DNA from: Atrina japonica
Lineage: Eukaryota > Mollusca > Bivalvia > Pterioida > Pinnidae
Direction: 5' to 3'
Length of the DNA: 64,000 bases
NCBI GenBank assembly: GCA_030159075.1
Contig: BROG01000378.1
Coordinates: 434,001-498,000 of the forward strand
Every line of letters begins with the position of its first letter. The stretch's first letter is position 1. The notes under the pieces are model-generated. The model had not been told where the DNA came from. It saw nothing but the letters and a program-made list of their open reading frames with translations, and searched no databases. A program made the translations under genes and the position numbers. Of the stretch, positions 1 to 51,930 are shown in pieces.

Positions 1-102
1 AATTCCGGATATCCTGAAGTAATAGGGATGGTCCAGTGAATTTCGCGATAACAGGATTCCACTGTATGTATGGTGTTGTCAATTTTTTTTTGTGTTTTGT
101 AG

Positions 103-38488
<38,386 letters not shown>

Positions 38489-38760
38489 TATGGCAAATTC
38501 TAGTGAGGACTTACCTACTCAACCTGCAGACCACAATAGACTGGTCTTAAACAAAAGAAAAGAATATACCATTTATATAATCTGGGGTTGAAATAGGTTG
38601 TGATCTAGTCAGTGATGTACAGAATATCAAAAAAATAAGTGTGTGTACATGCGTGTGTGTGTACATGCGTGTGTGTGCGTGCATGTGTGTGTGTGCGTGC
38701 ATGTGTGTATATAATGATTATTCAAGTTGATTAAAATTATGTTTGATGACTGAGTACATT
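38489..38760 (+). other. ATM: Probable start of ATM 3' UTR with embedded MITE and GT-rich tract
   Basis: Follows the ATM stop codon. It includes an inverted ~85 bp piggyBac-type MITE relic (38518-38602) and a (GT)n-rich tract (38637-38708). An ATTAAA lies near 38732, and canonical AATAAA motifs appear only around 39775. The true cleavage site cannot be chosen from sequence alone. Confidence 0.35.
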
Positions 38761-40014
38761 ACATTTCATTGGAGTAGCATGACGACTCCTTAAGTTAGAT
38801 GAAACGTGGCCGTGTAAATGCCAGTCCAGATATTTAGTCAAACACTGTTAACGAGTGCGAGATATTTTTGTCTCACCCCAGCGGTTCTTGCAGTCGCTGT
38901 GAAATCACGTAAACAAACTACAATGCACTGGATTTGGTAGAATAATTTCATTATGCTTTAGGTGCTGTACAGACTTTACCAAATTACTTGTATGTTGTGA
39001 GATGTAGGAATTCTCGACAACTCAAGTTAAAATTTCAGTTCCAGGCGAGGCTTTCAGCTCGTGGTTGTGGTTTTTTAACCCCCTGTTAGGCAACACAATG
39101 ACTAGCAATAGGTTCTTTTTTTTTTCAGAGAAGGCAGATTGTAAGAAAATATTACATTACTATTTAATGTTAATTACAATATCATTATAAAATGTTTCTG
39201 AATCATATACTTTTTATTGCATGATTTTATTGCATGAAGCATGTACCAACATTTTGTCGTAGTAACACGGATCATGAAGTCAAAACCAGTTGGTGGATGT
39301 TTGTGTTCACCTACCAAAACAAAAAAAAGAACTTTGAAAGCTTGATATGGGAATTTGTAAATGTAACGACTTAAATTGACGTAACTCCTGGGTCACTTTG
39401 GTGATAATATGTGTATTTGAAAAACCCGGAAGGATTTTATAATGTCGAATCTCATATGAAATACATAATTTCATGAATCTGATGGAATTTTGAGATTTGT
39501 ATATTCATGAAATATGTTGATTTAGGATAGGTGCGCTTTCACAGATGGTTGAGTAGAGTGTCCAGATTGTAGTTTTGCATAAACTTACGTTTTTGTGGTA
39601 ACTAATTGGCCTTTTCCTAGCTAGCTGTTGTTACATCCCGCTCAGTTTTTGGGAATACTTTGTACTCAGATCACGTGATGTTTTTCAGAACGATTCTATA
39701 TAGTTTATATAAACTCACAAGATGATTGGGATGCCAATTTTAAAATGTATTTTTTCAGTGTATTGAATCATTTTAATAAAAGGTACTGAAATAATACACA
39801 GTACATAAAGTGTTGAGAAAATAAGGGAAAGAGTATCTTTCAAAGGAATATGAAGTCTTTTGTGATTTGAGTTATAATATTTTAAATAATTTGTTAATGA
39901 TAAAAAAATAAATTGTTTTCTTAAAATTGTTTTCTTGTTTTTTTTAAAAAACATTCCAACATAATATTTTGAATATGCAGGACATTTTGTATATTATTTG
40001 TGTTACATAAATCT
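38760..40014. other. Intergenic stretch downstream of ATM
   Basis: AT-rich, no convincing exon or RNA gene. A short open frame at 39715-39954 (-) is low-complexity Lys/Phe/Ile-rich and judged random. Confidence 0.4.
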
Positions 40015-40180
40015 TCAGGTTCGAGCCCTGCTGGAACCTAAATTTAACATGATTTTTGTGAGAAAGTTTGCCAGTTTATTTGCGGAAGGCCAGTGGTCTC
40101 TTCTTGAGTACAGTGATCCAGGTTCTCCATATAACTAAAAAAATGTTGAGTGTGGTGTAAAACAATTCAGAATTAAAAGT
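40015..40180 (+). repeat. SINE family 1, 3' part
   Basis: Begins at the B-box region (ggttcgagccctgctggaac), then gtttgccagtttatttgcgg, and ends gagtgtggtgtaaaac. It is head-truncated and lies 1.5 kb downstream of ATM. Confidence 0.6.
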
Positions 40181-41669
40181 CCATGAATGTTAAAAGTACA
40201 AGGTTCGAAATTTACTCGATACACAAGCTGAACTAAATTTGTATCATCTTAAGATGAACATGTTCATGCATGAGATGCATAAAGACTATACGCAGGTGAG
40301 GAAAGATTATTGCTCCTTAAATGTGAAATCAGGTTTGTCTTGCAGTTTACTTGTTTATTTCCCCGACCAGATTTAATCAAATTTAAAATTGTCATATACT
40401 CCTGGATCCTCGGTAAGACTGATGGACTTCTAGATGTTGACTAATTCTTTATGGCTCGGTTCATAATGAGGCCTTTGTATGAAAATAGATGATAACTTTG
40501 ATAAGATTCTGTAAAATCAAACACTTCGCATATAACAGGTACTTTATCTTGTGTATCAGCAACCAATGTTTGGTAGAAAAAATTTAATTTTATTATAGAT
40601 GTGAGGACAATGTCACGGAACTGTAGTTTATATAGTTTGCCAGTTTTAGCAAGATATATATGTATGACCAGTTTGAACTCTGAAATGGTATTTTCGACGA
40701 TATCATTACAGTATCTACTGCATCACCCATGATAAGAATTGAAGTCGTTGTTTAAAATTACTCCCGGTCGTCTTTGGAAGAAACTGGGTCGGTTCATAAT
40801 TATTTAGATTCTTATGGCAGAATAACCTCATAATCATTGACAAAACATCAATTTTACACGATGATAATATTTTTTTTCAACACGGAATCATTATTTCTCT
40901 TTTTTTTACATCAATATCCATCAGTTTTCAATGGTGAAAAAATACGATGTTTAGAGACAATATGCTTTAAAAACTGCAATAATTATGCCATTTCGTTAAA
41001 TGAGTACAACCTTTCTGCGTGCATATTAGAAGATCATGTATACAAAGTGAAATTCTACGCCTGTGATCAGTAAACGTACAACAAAATATTTGCCTAATTG
41101 TGTGAAAATTACATTTCATACTTGGATTATCTTTTCAATCATTAAGGCCATTTTGGAATGATGTAATACGATAGATAAAAGAGTGATATTTAGTCTAGGG
41201 TCAATGAATTTTTATATCGCCCGACAGTTAGGGCATCACTTAACATAAATTATAAAAATGTGATCATTATCGTAATAAATTATTAGGGAAGAATATTGTG
41301 ACGGGTTGATAATCTCTTGACCTCTAATACTGTGACAGGTTGATGGACCTCATATTACATCTACTCACTGTTGTTCCCAATAACACAATTTTTGTTGGTC
41401 TGGTGATCTCTTCAAGCACCGCTGCCGACGGAAATGGAATTTTGATACCAAAAATTATTGTAGGTTTGTCCCATTACTACAACAATGTTCAGGTTTCATG
41501 ATTGAATAGAGGTTGAGAATGTTTTTATGTTGTTATTTTTAAAATAACTTTAAAATATGGAAACATTTTGATATGATAACACTGTTAAGGTAATTTTTAT
41601 TGTGATTAACTCCCATGTTGATTCTCTTTAAATTTTGCATATAACATATCTAGGGCAATAGTAATGAAG

Positions 41670-41790
41670 GGACTAGTGGTTAGAGCATCGTGCTTTCATC
41701 CTCTCGCCTCTGATCAACGTAGGTTCGAGCTCTGCTGGAACATAAGCTGATTTGGCGAGGATGGGGAAGTTTGCCAGTTTACCTGCAGAA
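41670..41790 (+). repeat. SINE family 1 fragment
   Basis: Has the A-box-like gtggttagagcatcgtgctt, the B-box ggttcgagctctgctgg, then gtttgccagtttacctgcag. The 3' tail is missing. Confidence 0.6.
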
Positions 41791-42095
41791 GATAATATAG
41801 CTTCAAAGCAGCGCGTTTCCCGACATTGTTACAGCTTTAGCAAGTGTATGGAAATCGTTCTGCGAGTGTTTGACCTGGAGGTCATTTGCATACTACGATT
41901 ATGTCAGAAATATACTGTATTGCAATACAGTATTTTTTTTCATGCTTGAAAAAGACTACTTTTGGGGTTAAATCATGATACATGTTATTAATTTTGCGTT
42001 TAGCGATAGTTTTATTGTATTAGAATTATCGTTTAACACGAATTGAGTTGATTTGGCAATGGTCCCCCCAAGTGCCGTCGACCTCACATATTGGT

Positions 42096-42447
42096 TTAAA
42101 GGGGCATTAGCTTTGTTTACCAATTTTTTTCTACTTTTACTACTTGAACTTGATATGCAATAACAAATAGGAGACATACACAGGCATAAAAAAAATCCTA
42201 CATTCCTATGTATTTTATGAAAATAAGATCAGGTCCAGTGTGAACATGCATATACAAATAATAATGCTGAATTAATCAATTGTAAGTGGATAATTGCCAA
42301 ACTGGGTTTCTCAAACAATTTTCACAAAATATATAGGAATTTTATGCCTGTGTGTATCTCTTTTTTGTTATTATATATAAATCTAGGTAGTAAAAAGGGA
42401 AAGATTGAAAAAAAATACAAGCACACACACAGCTAATGCCACTTTAA
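42096..42447. repeat. MITE family A, complete copy
   Basis: tttaaaggggcattagcttt to acagctaatgccactttaa; palindromic interior as in the other copies. This uninterrupted copy shows the ttaatcaattg site that the piggyBac insert hit in the 27544 copy. Confidence 0.8.
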
Positions 42448-43368
42448 GTAATGAAGACATTAACCAAAGAGAAAGATTGGGATATAGGATTGATATTATT
42501 GTGTTATTGATTACTTGTTGTGTATCAAAATTACCAGTCATATTTTAATACCCAGAGGTTTTTGGTTTCAAGCTATTTTGTTATCTTGTACCTAGGAAAT
42601 GCATTCCCTCTACTGTATATTTCGTCGGTTTACAGAACTGAATATTTTATTTTTGTATTCCGCGTACTTGATATAATTTGTTGATTTCTCAATCAATTTC
42701 AATAAATTAGATTTTATATAATTCTAATGTAAGTAGATTTAAGTTAAAAACCAACAAAAGGATCTCATGCTTTCATGCATTATATTTAACTTAAAATCTT
42801 AATCTTATCTGTACCCGAAAGGTAACGCAAATTAAACGTCAGAATCGAGTACATAAATATAAATTTAATAGAATTATCCTAATTTCATAACTATATTTAA
42901 AAATGGTTTTATTAAGATATCAGAAATTGAAAAGATGAATCTCAATTGGTGACATATTGAACCTGATTTTTGACAGAGATGATATATCTTATTTTACAAA
43001 ACAATTATATTGAAATTATAAATTGGTATGTTGTCGGCGTCTGGTACAGACTTTTACGTTTACGAAAATCTGTAAAAGGATTTGACTGACAGAATCTCAT
43101 GAACGATCTTGTTTCGTGAAATGCAGTATTGTTATATGCATGGGTGTATATTTCAGTTTGTGACAGTACATCTTAGTTCCTCGCATTTATATTATAAACA
43201 TAATACAAAAGTTATAGGCTTGTAAAAGGGGACAATATCCAATTTCTCTATTTACTTAAATCAATGATTGCATGTGCGCCGCAAAAGTTATGGAACAAGA
43301 AACCAACACGTCAAGGCAACCCTCAAAATAATATTTTTTATTTTGCTTGTTATATATATAAATCTGTG

Positions 43369-43552
43369 TTACGCCACACTCAACAATTATATGGTCGTGG
43401 CCAGTTATTAATGGTTGAAGAGAGAATCCCGTTACCCGGGAAGAGACTACCGACCTTCCATGAGTAAACTGGCAAACTTTCTCACAAAAATCAGCTTAGG
43501 TTTCGACGGGGCTCGAACCTGCGCTGCTCTAACCACTCGCCCACGGAGGCCC
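43369..43552 (-). repeat. SINE family 1, inverted, with preserved tRNA head
   Basis: Reads on the - strand from the tRNA-like head (complement near 43535-43552, with a B box at ~43505-43515) through the family body to the gagtgtggcgtaacac tail at 43369. A mariner-type MITE follows directly. Confidence 0.65.
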
Positions 43553-43557
43553 ATATA

Positions 43558-43710
43558 TACAGTAAAACCTGTTTTAGCGACCACCAAGTCACAAAGACCG
43601 TTTTTTGCTGTTTCCCAAAAATACCATTGGTGTACCAATCAACCTCTATAAAGACCACCTCCCTATAAAGACAAGTTTTGTTGTGTCCCTAAAGACAAAT
43701 TTCACTGTAC
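43558..43710. repeat. Mariner-type MITE
   Basis: The left end tacagtaaaacctgttttag and the right end aaatttcactgta pair. The interior has ctataaagaccacc modules. Confidence 0.6.
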
Positions 43711-44038
43711 ATATATATACAAAACACTAAAACCAACAACACTATATATCCTAGGGTGTCGGAACTAAGCAATAGATACAAGTCAGGAAAATAATATATA
43801 GAGCATTAACATGACCCTTCCTCGGGACAAAACGATTAAAATAACATGAAGTAACGTTCGCATACACAATCGCACGCACACACAACCTGAGAATTAAAGA
43901 AATGCTACTTATTATATGTATAAAGTGATTAATTGAAACTAAATAAATGGATAACTAAAAAACTGAAACTAAACTACCATCGAAATATGAATAGAACTAT
44001 TCACATTTCGTTGGTAGTTTAGTATCCATTCATTTTAG

Positions 44039-44131
<93 letters not shown>
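44039..44131. repeat. (AT)n microsatellite
   Basis: An uninterrupted ~90 bp alternating AT run. It is followed at 44390-44700 by decayed 'gacctttgac' tandem modules like those at 22010-22500. Confidence 0.95.
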
Positions 44132-44133
<2 letters not shown>

Positions 44134-44563
44134 GATGTGTTCAATAAGGGTGTAATTTTGTCAAACGGAAAATTTAATTTTGTGTTCAGTTTTAAGAAAA
44201 TTGTATGTCATGGAAGGATCGTTGTGGTCCAGCTAGCTGCCGTGACGTACAACTGAACAACTAGACGGGCGTGATTTGCGCCCAATGATACAATTGTTTT
44301 AACTTGTCTATACCCTTTGATTTATATAGGATATTGATTTAATATTTCTCATGTAGATTCCTTGTGATTAGGGGAATATAATAGTAACATTACTTTTGAC
44401 CTAGTGACCTTTGAACTTTACGTACTTTTTAAGAACTTTATCCTAGGATACATCTTTAAATGAATACTAGGAGTAGAACTTTGAAATTTTACATTTGCAA
44501 TCCTTATGATCTGCTCTTTCAGATCGTACCATGAACTTTGACGTCATGGCCTAGATAATGCAA

Positions 44564-44594
<31 letters not shown>

Positions 44595-45059
44595 GCTGTA
44601 ACTCTGAAGATATTAGGTGTAGATAATTGATATTTCATATGCAATCATTATGATCATAACTTTAAGGTGGTACCACTACCTTTGAAAAAACGATAACCTT
44701 CGGTATGGTATCATTGTTTGAATGTACTTTTAGAAAGCAACGCGTTTTGTAATAAAAAGAAGGATATTTTCAACGATATTAAAACGACTGTACGATTTCA
44801 ATTAAGATATCCATAACGTATGAGACAAGCTCAACATGCAATTTATTTATAATAGATGGAAATTTTTTAGGGAAGTAAATCAGGGACTCGTATTTTCTTT
44901 ACGACTATCAACTGCGGGTTAGTGCTCCACTGACACCTAAACTGATTGTGTGAGAAAGTTTGCCAGTTTACTTGAAAAAGACCGATGGTAACTCCTCGTA
45001 TATATTGTAACAGGGACCTCCTTTCTCTTCAAACAACTTTCGAATGCACATAGATACTG

Positions 45060-45071
45060 GAACCATATATA

Positions 45072-45103
<32 letters not shown>

Positions 45104-45200
45104 CAGTCGAACCTGTGTATAACAACCACTCAAGGGAAGCAGCCATGTATGCATGCATGCATGTATGTATGTATGTATGTATGTATGTATGTATGTGTAT
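45060..45200. repeat. (ATGT)n microsatellites around a MITE end
   Basis: Two ATGT runs (about 45081-45101 and 45148-45195) flank gtacagtcgaacctgtgtat (45100 on), which looks like a mariner-type MITE end. Confidence 0.85.
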
Positions 45201-45770
45201 GTATCTTTCTTTTGTGTATTTGTATGGACAGTACACCTGAGAAAATCGTTGCATTGGGACAAGTCCTTAGCAGATGCATAATTTTATCTTTTAAGATGTA
45301 CAGGTAGTCAATGTTGTCAGTATCACTTAGGAAAAACAAATGGTGAGACCCATACTTAAGATAGAAATAAGGTAAAATAAAAATGTAGTACCGTTCATGA
45401 CTAAAAGAGGTATGCATAGTTATTTCATATCTGTATTTATCATGTAGAGTCTAGATTTTGTAGTGTGAGGACAAGCAAATATTTTTTTATTCAAAAACGT
45501 TCTTGTTCTGTACAAACATGTTTGTAATTATTTTATTTTGGACGATATACTATTTACACGTCGGCACGCACGTATACAAATACATACACAAGTTGATAGA
45601 CAGATGAAATTTACATCATTAACTATACTAACACCGCCCATTGTCTGGCGTGAACAAAATCTGAGGCTATTAAATATCTTTACCCTAACACAAGACGGTT
45701 ACATACACTGTGTGATACAAGCTCTAGTGTATTATATTACGATAAAATCAGTGCAGAGGAAAGTGACAAC

Positions 45771-45852
45771 ATGTACAACATCACAAACTGTCTGAAACTG
45801 ATCTTTACCCTGATATTTGTCTACGTGGTCATCTCGTGCTTTGTTCTACAAG
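45771..45852 (+). CDS. Signal-peptide exon of a small secreted protein (gene S1, exon 1)
   Basis: ATG at 45771 opens a 27-codon frame, MYNITNCLKLIFTLIFVY then VVISCFVLQ, ending with a single G before gtttgt (phase 1). The hydrophobic core of about 15 residues after a single Lys is a typical secretory signal, and an intron right after the signal is common in small secreted proteins. It pairs in phase with the exon at 54091. I do not recognise the family. A second exon of the same design is at 63386. Confidence 0.5.
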
Positions 45853-46497
45853 GTTTGTGGTATTTTCATTCTTTGATTTGTTTATTTTCAGAGGCTTTTG
45901 TATAGATGCCTTTCTTTCTGAATTCGCTGATTTTTATAGCATGAGACATTTGGGATCATTTAAGGAAACTTTTGTCCGATTTTATTTTTAATTACTAAAT
46001 ATTGTACCACTTACATTAACATAATTTTATTTTTTATTTTCTCCTTTAATTTTTGTTTCTTTGGCCTTTTATTTATCTTTTATCTGTTCCCTCTGCTACT
46101 TTTTCTGTAGAATATTCGGTATAGTTTTTTTTTTAAATAACTCGATCTATTTTACAGTTTAATATGAGGAAGAGACTGGTTGTCCGAAAATTTGACCTCA
46201 TTTTTGTCCGTTTCATTTGTGATTTTATGATATATTCTTAGTAAATTCGATTTTTTTTTCAATTACTTCTCCGGGATTTGTCATTTTTCCAATTTTTACA
46301 AAACTGACTCACAGAAAGTTGAGACATATTGTAGATGCTCCATTTGCAATCTGTTTATCATTTCAGGAGAAATACCATATTTTCTGATAGATTAAAATTC
46401 TATTGTCGTCATTTTGATGTTTATTACAAAAATAATGAATGGATCTTTGATGTACTCCATAAATACCAAAATACCATTTAATCATTGAATATCCTGT

Positions 46498-47690
46498 GAA
46501 TTCAGCCTTGGAATTATATGAAAATCTTGAAAAGGTCAACAATTGGTCCAATAAATGGCTAGTTAAATTTAATCTGACGAAAAGTAAGCAGTCGGATTAT
46601 TCATCCAACTCTCTACTTTGATCAAATTTCAGTCGCAGAAGTATCCAGCCATAAACATTTGGGTCTCATATTAAATAAAAGATGCCACTGGGGGGGGGGG
46701 GGGGGGGGGGGGTGTATATTGATTACATTGTACAGAAAGCCAGCGTAAAGTTAAACGTTCTCTGTAGCTTAAAATTTGATCTGGAAAGAAAAACCCTAAA
46801 AGTTATGTATTTATCATTTATACGCCCTGTCATGTAATATGGCGATATTATATTTGATAATTGTCCTGATTATAGCAAAGACAAACTTGAGAAAAAATAA
46901 TATTGTCCGAGAATCATAAGAGCTACAAAATAAGCTAAAAGACAAACTTGCAACACGTAGAAATAAACAATTAATATATACAAAATCAAGCAGCGAAATT
47001 TACTGCCACTCCAACATGACCAACAACTTTCATAATAAGAGCTACAAAACCTAATTTGAAATACTTACTAGAATGGCTTAAAACTCTCTCTCTCACTTTG
47101 TCAACTTACCATATTAAAGAATCAAACGGGTTTTCAACGTCTCTTGCTAAACACGTACTGAAATAACAATGTCGGAACATACAACTTCATGCCGGATTAC
47201 GGAAGTTTTCAAACAACTTGTTCAAATATAGACAATTTCATGTTCTTGTCCGAATTTCTTCATTACCTATTGCAAAATTTACCACGATCTACTCTTATTA
47301 GTTTGTATGTACATGAACCAACAACTTTCATACAGTAATTACAAAATTAAACTGATCCTAACAATTATACCTTTCAACCTGTAATTGAAAATCGAGAATG
47401 CTCCACTTGGCATTAGAATAAAACATCTTGAAGACTGCTTTATTTCTTTACACTATTTCAACTTAAATGTCTCTCAAACTTTGGAAATCACTGTTGACTA
47501 TCCTAAACAACATTAAAAAATCTGAATCAAATCCTATTCATCAATTCAAATTTATTAATCTTTCAACAAAACTTTTACGAATCACGGATGGGTCTTACAA
47601 CGTTTCAGTCCCAGCTGTTTTGAAACAAAACAAACATGCCGGTGACTCTATTTTTAAAGGACAGCGATTTTACTGGTATTAAATTATATA
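46498..47690 (+). pseudogene. Decayed non-LTR retrotransposon reverse transcriptase
   Basis: Fragments in shifting frames read like the end of a LINE reverse transcriptase: LEKVNNWSNKWLVKFNLTKS (the Ws-w-fN-K motif, 46525 on), EVSSHKHLGLILNKRCHW (46637-46690), then after a G-run YIDYIVQKASVKLNVLCSLK and LSFIRPVM (to ~46835). It ends near KLWKSLLTILNNIKKS (47475). It has many stops and shifts. It is dead. Confidence 0.65.
46689..46713. repeat. Homopolymer G run
   Basis: About 24 consecutive G inside the retrotransposon remnant, replacing a few codons of it. Confidence 0.9.
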
Positions 47691-47789
47691 AAGACCGATA
47701 AGAAAATGTGATGTCTTGCAGTCTTGTTTAAAAACATCGAAACCTTTGTTCATGATTTGAGAAATATAGAAACAGTAATTATTTGACAT

Positions 47790-48336
47790 TATGATAGTCT
47801 TGTGGGGCGATAATTGAAACTGATAACCTTAATGAGAAATTACCTATTCCTTTTGATCTTAAAAAAATATTACCGATTACATAACAACGATTTCAACAAC
47901 ATTGGGATCTGCTTATTTACATGAAATAAATCGAAATTTAAACTGCACCCCTTCACTAGTAACAGAAACGATGAGGTGGTTACTTTGACCAGACTTGTAT
48001 TGGTAGTAATACACATAAATATTTATTATTTAAGGAAGAACCACCGGAGATTCCGTGTGGGACAATTCAACAAAAAATGTACTTCATTTTCACTCGGTTC
48101 GAGACAATCTTTAGTGTTTTTCATCGTCGTACTCATTTTAGAATACTGAAAGCTATTGTTTATTTTCCAAACTTAGAGCTGTATACAAATTTATTAATTT
48201 ACATATCTATTAAATATTGTATTGTAGAAAAAGAAAATTTTTTTATAGGATAGGATTGACGTTGAATAGATATATTCAACATTATCAATCACTGAAATAA
48301 TTGTTGAAAGTGGCTAAAAACCAAACAAACAAACAA
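47790..48336 (+). pseudogene. 3' end of a second decayed LINE (RNase H side)
   Basis: LNEKLPIPFDLKKILP and FQQHWDLL, then THKYLLFKEEPPEIPCG (48020 on) and FHRRTHFRILKAIVYF, resemble the C-terminal part of RNase-H-bearing LINE ORF2 proteins common in bivalves. The end, gtggctaaaaaccaaacaaa then caaacaaa, looks like a LINE tail. It has several stops. Confidence 0.5.
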
Positions 48337-48569
48337 ATTTTTTAGAAAACATCCTCTTCCCGAACTAGTTACTTCTGTTGGTGATACTGCGGAGACTTTA
48401 AATTTGTTTTTTCAAAACTTTATTACTAGAACAAAGAAACAAAATGCTACCAAAAGAAACTATAGAAAGGATTGATTCGCAACCTCATCACTTAATTTTT
48501 CTCTTCATTTTTTCGTCTCTCCGGGTTATTGTGTGGCGGGCTTTAAAAAATCAAGGGTATTTACTTATG

Positions 48570-48735
48570 TTACAGCTCCTTGGGGGGGCGGCTGATCGGG
48601 TAGAAGTCCTTGGGGGGGTCTAACATGGGTTCAGCATCTTGGTTGTTCCGACTGGGTCTTCGGCGAGACGTCGCACTGGACTCAGACGAACCGTGATGCT
48701 CTGTGAGATGAATCAATTTAAGCGTCTCGCCTTTT
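48570..48735 (-). CDS. Candidate last exon of an unknown - strand gene
   Basis: Reading on the - strand towards the stop at 48572-48570: KGETLKLIHLTEHHGSSESS, ATSRRRPSRNNQDAEP, MLDPPKDFYPISRPPKEL. The composition is GC-richer than the surroundings and looks like a disordered cytoplasmic tail. An AATAAA on the - strand lies ~145 nt after the stop (48424-48419). The acceptor is uncertain (no good pyrimidine tract before 48743), and no upstream exon was recognised. It could be a pseudogene fragment. Confidence 0.35.
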
Positions 48736-49954
48736 TCAGATCCTTTGTATGATAAAATTTTGATTATTGTGTATTTTGCCAAACATTAGTAATAAGTAAC
48801 TAGTTTAAACTAAATGCCAAAATATAATCATTTATATTTTGAAGTAATTTGTAAATAAAAACAAGGATACCATTATCAAATATAGGCCAAGACTGTTCCT
48901 TAAACCGTGCCATCTTTTAATTTGTTTTTATTGGATTTTAACCGAATTCAAAAGACAAAATCGAACAAAATCAGGAATGCTATGAATGGACATGTATTGT
49001 GAAATTTAATATTTCGATTTGATTTTTGTCGTCATAATAAATCTCCTGCATTGAATCAATTCTGTATGTTTTATACGATCCATGATAAATGATAAACATT
49101 TCGTAGGTTTCAACATCAATGCTTGTTTATTAGTTCTTATTTTATTGTTACTTTGAAAAAGAAAACTTTTAATTACTGATAAATAGAATTTCATTGCATT
49201 CACTTATGCGTGTAGTTTTAAAACTTGTAATTGTTGTTTTGCAATTTGGGATTTCCCAAATAATAAAAATCATTATAATAAAAAAGAACTTAAGCATACA
49301 ATATATCGTTCGTAAAGGAGATGGGATCACATAAAGTTCTTATTAATTACAGAGTTATTTTCCTTTTGCGTTTTGGGTACATTTTAATCACTATCTAAAT
49401 ACATACTTGTACATAAAATGATATTGTAATGTTTAACAAGTATTTATATCTTATTTGAAGCTGCAAGTTTATCATTGTGCTAAATGTTACAAATAATTAA
49501 TTCTTGTTTATTCCTTTTACCATAAAAAGAAACGCAGATCACCAAGTACTTTAAACATAATATATATATACCATACGTGTCAACATATAACCCTAGAAAC
49601 TAGAAATTTTTACTATAATACAAAAAAAAAATTAACCAATCTTAGAAGCGGATCCATCCTTGAAAACCATACTTCAAAAATTCTGAAATTATAAAAAGTA
49701 AATTTATCTCCAGGGCAAAATTCGCTGATATCAATAAGGAGACAGTTACTGTAAGCAAGTGCTTGCCCCTACTTATATATACACGAGCCCTGATATATTG
49801 TAATCAAAGGGGGTGAATTTTTCTTTCAAGTAAACAGGGGTTTCGAAGTAACCTTGTTATACTAGTCAAAAAGTAATTTTGCTAGGGAATCAAACTCATT
49901 TCAAATAAAGGTTTCAATGTAACAGGGTTCAATATAAGTGGGTTCGACTTTATA

Positions 49955-50010
49955 TATACATACACACACACACATACACACACACATACACACACGCATA
50001 CACAGACACA
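49955..50010. repeat. (CA)n-type microsatellite
   Basis: Interrupted acacac runs leading into the next TA tract. Confidence 0.9.
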
Positions 50011-50013
50011 GAC

Positions 50014-50132
<119 letters not shown>

Positions 50133-50850
50133 TTGTCATGAACTACATATTGTCGCCTGAATTTTTTTCTTGAATGCAATAATCAATAATCAAATTACTT
50201 GCTATGACAAAGCTAATTATATTTTTTATACCAGGTCTAAGAAATAAGCTATTACTAAACATACAAAAAGATATGTTTCATTTATATAGATTATCGTGTG
50301 TTTGATGAAAGTTAGTATAATTATTTCAATCGATTTGTTTATGTCTTATGATAAATAAAATGTAAATGAGTTTTTTTTGAACAAAATCAATAATCAAATT
50401 ATAATGCTAATTATATTTTTATACCAGGGCTCATAAGTACTAAACACAAAATTTGTTTCAATACACTAGCTCAACTTTTAGTAAATTATTTCATTAATTT
50501 GACTATAGTCTTAGGTTATTAGGGAACATATTATTATTGTTCATTATCCATTCGTACTCAAACAATTTTTTAATATTTCTGAAATTTTCTTCAAATGAGC
50601 AATACTTGTTTATCATTATTTACAAGACCAGTTACAAAATTCATTTTACGTGTTTTTACCTTAAAATCATGAAAATTTAGTTGAGCTTGGGTACTGAATA
50701 AATTTGATGACTTCGGGTCCAGGTAAATTTTTTGGCTTTAAAAGTATCATTCTGTCTGACATTTTGTGAGATATATTTTATTGGACATTTACAATACCTA
50801 ATCATTCAATATTAATTACTTTTTGGAATTAATTAATCGATATATATCAT

Positions 50851-51142
<292 letters not shown>

Positions 51143-51538
51143 GTTTACATATTTTGGTTGTAGCTTGATTTTTAGCGACATTAGGTGTTTCCCAATGAAA
51201 AAAATTACGAGATAGTACTGATTATAAATTATTATCATAACATCAAATGTAATTTTGTACATGTAGGATTTCTCAATTTTTTCACATCTAATCGAAATAA
51301 AATGATTAATAAAATTTATTTTTATTATTGATTCTATCGTTCACTTTTAATGATTCGATTGCATGACATTACTTTCTGCATTTTAATTATGAATTTATTT
51401 TTTTTTAATTTTGGTCATATAGTGTTATATCTAATTATAATTCTAAGATAATACAATTTCTGCCAGTGTCTTTAAGCGTTAGACTATGTTTTACGTTAAC
51501 CATAAAATTTTGATTGTAGACATTGAACTTAAAGTATC

Positions 51539-51606
51539 TTCCCAAGTCAATGTTTTCTGATCCACGTCGTGAACGAAGTGAATCAGAAAACCTTGACTTG
51601 GGAAGA
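51539..51606. repeat. Near-perfect palindrome with CpG-containing loop
   Basis: The arms ttcccaagtcaatgttttct (then gat) and atcagaaaaccttgacttgg (then gaa) surround a ~16 bp loop ccacgtcgtgaacgaa. It sits just before a family A MITE. Confidence 0.75.
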
Positions 51607-51611
51607 TGAAC

Positions 51612-51930
51612 TTAAAGGGGCATTATCTGTGTTTACCAAAAGAGATTATTTCGATTTTTTACTACTTTTATGTACAATAACAACAAATAAGAGCTATACA
51701 CAGGCATGAAAAGTTATATATAAGTAAGGTTAAGTCAAGAGTGGTACAAACAGTAAGGTTGAATTAATCAATTGTAAGTGAATAATTTCCAAACCTGGGC
51801 AATTTTCTCAAAATATATAGAAATTTAAAAAATTGTATGCCTGTGTATATCTCGATTTTGTTATTGTACATCAATCTAAGTAAAAAGGGAAAGAAATTTT
51901 TTTGAAAAAAAAAATGCTGTGCCCCTTTAA
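51612..51930. repeat. MITE family A copy
   Basis: ttaaaggggcattatctgtg at the left; the right end is shortened (tgctgtgcccctttaa), with an internal deletion relative to the others. Confidence 0.75.
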
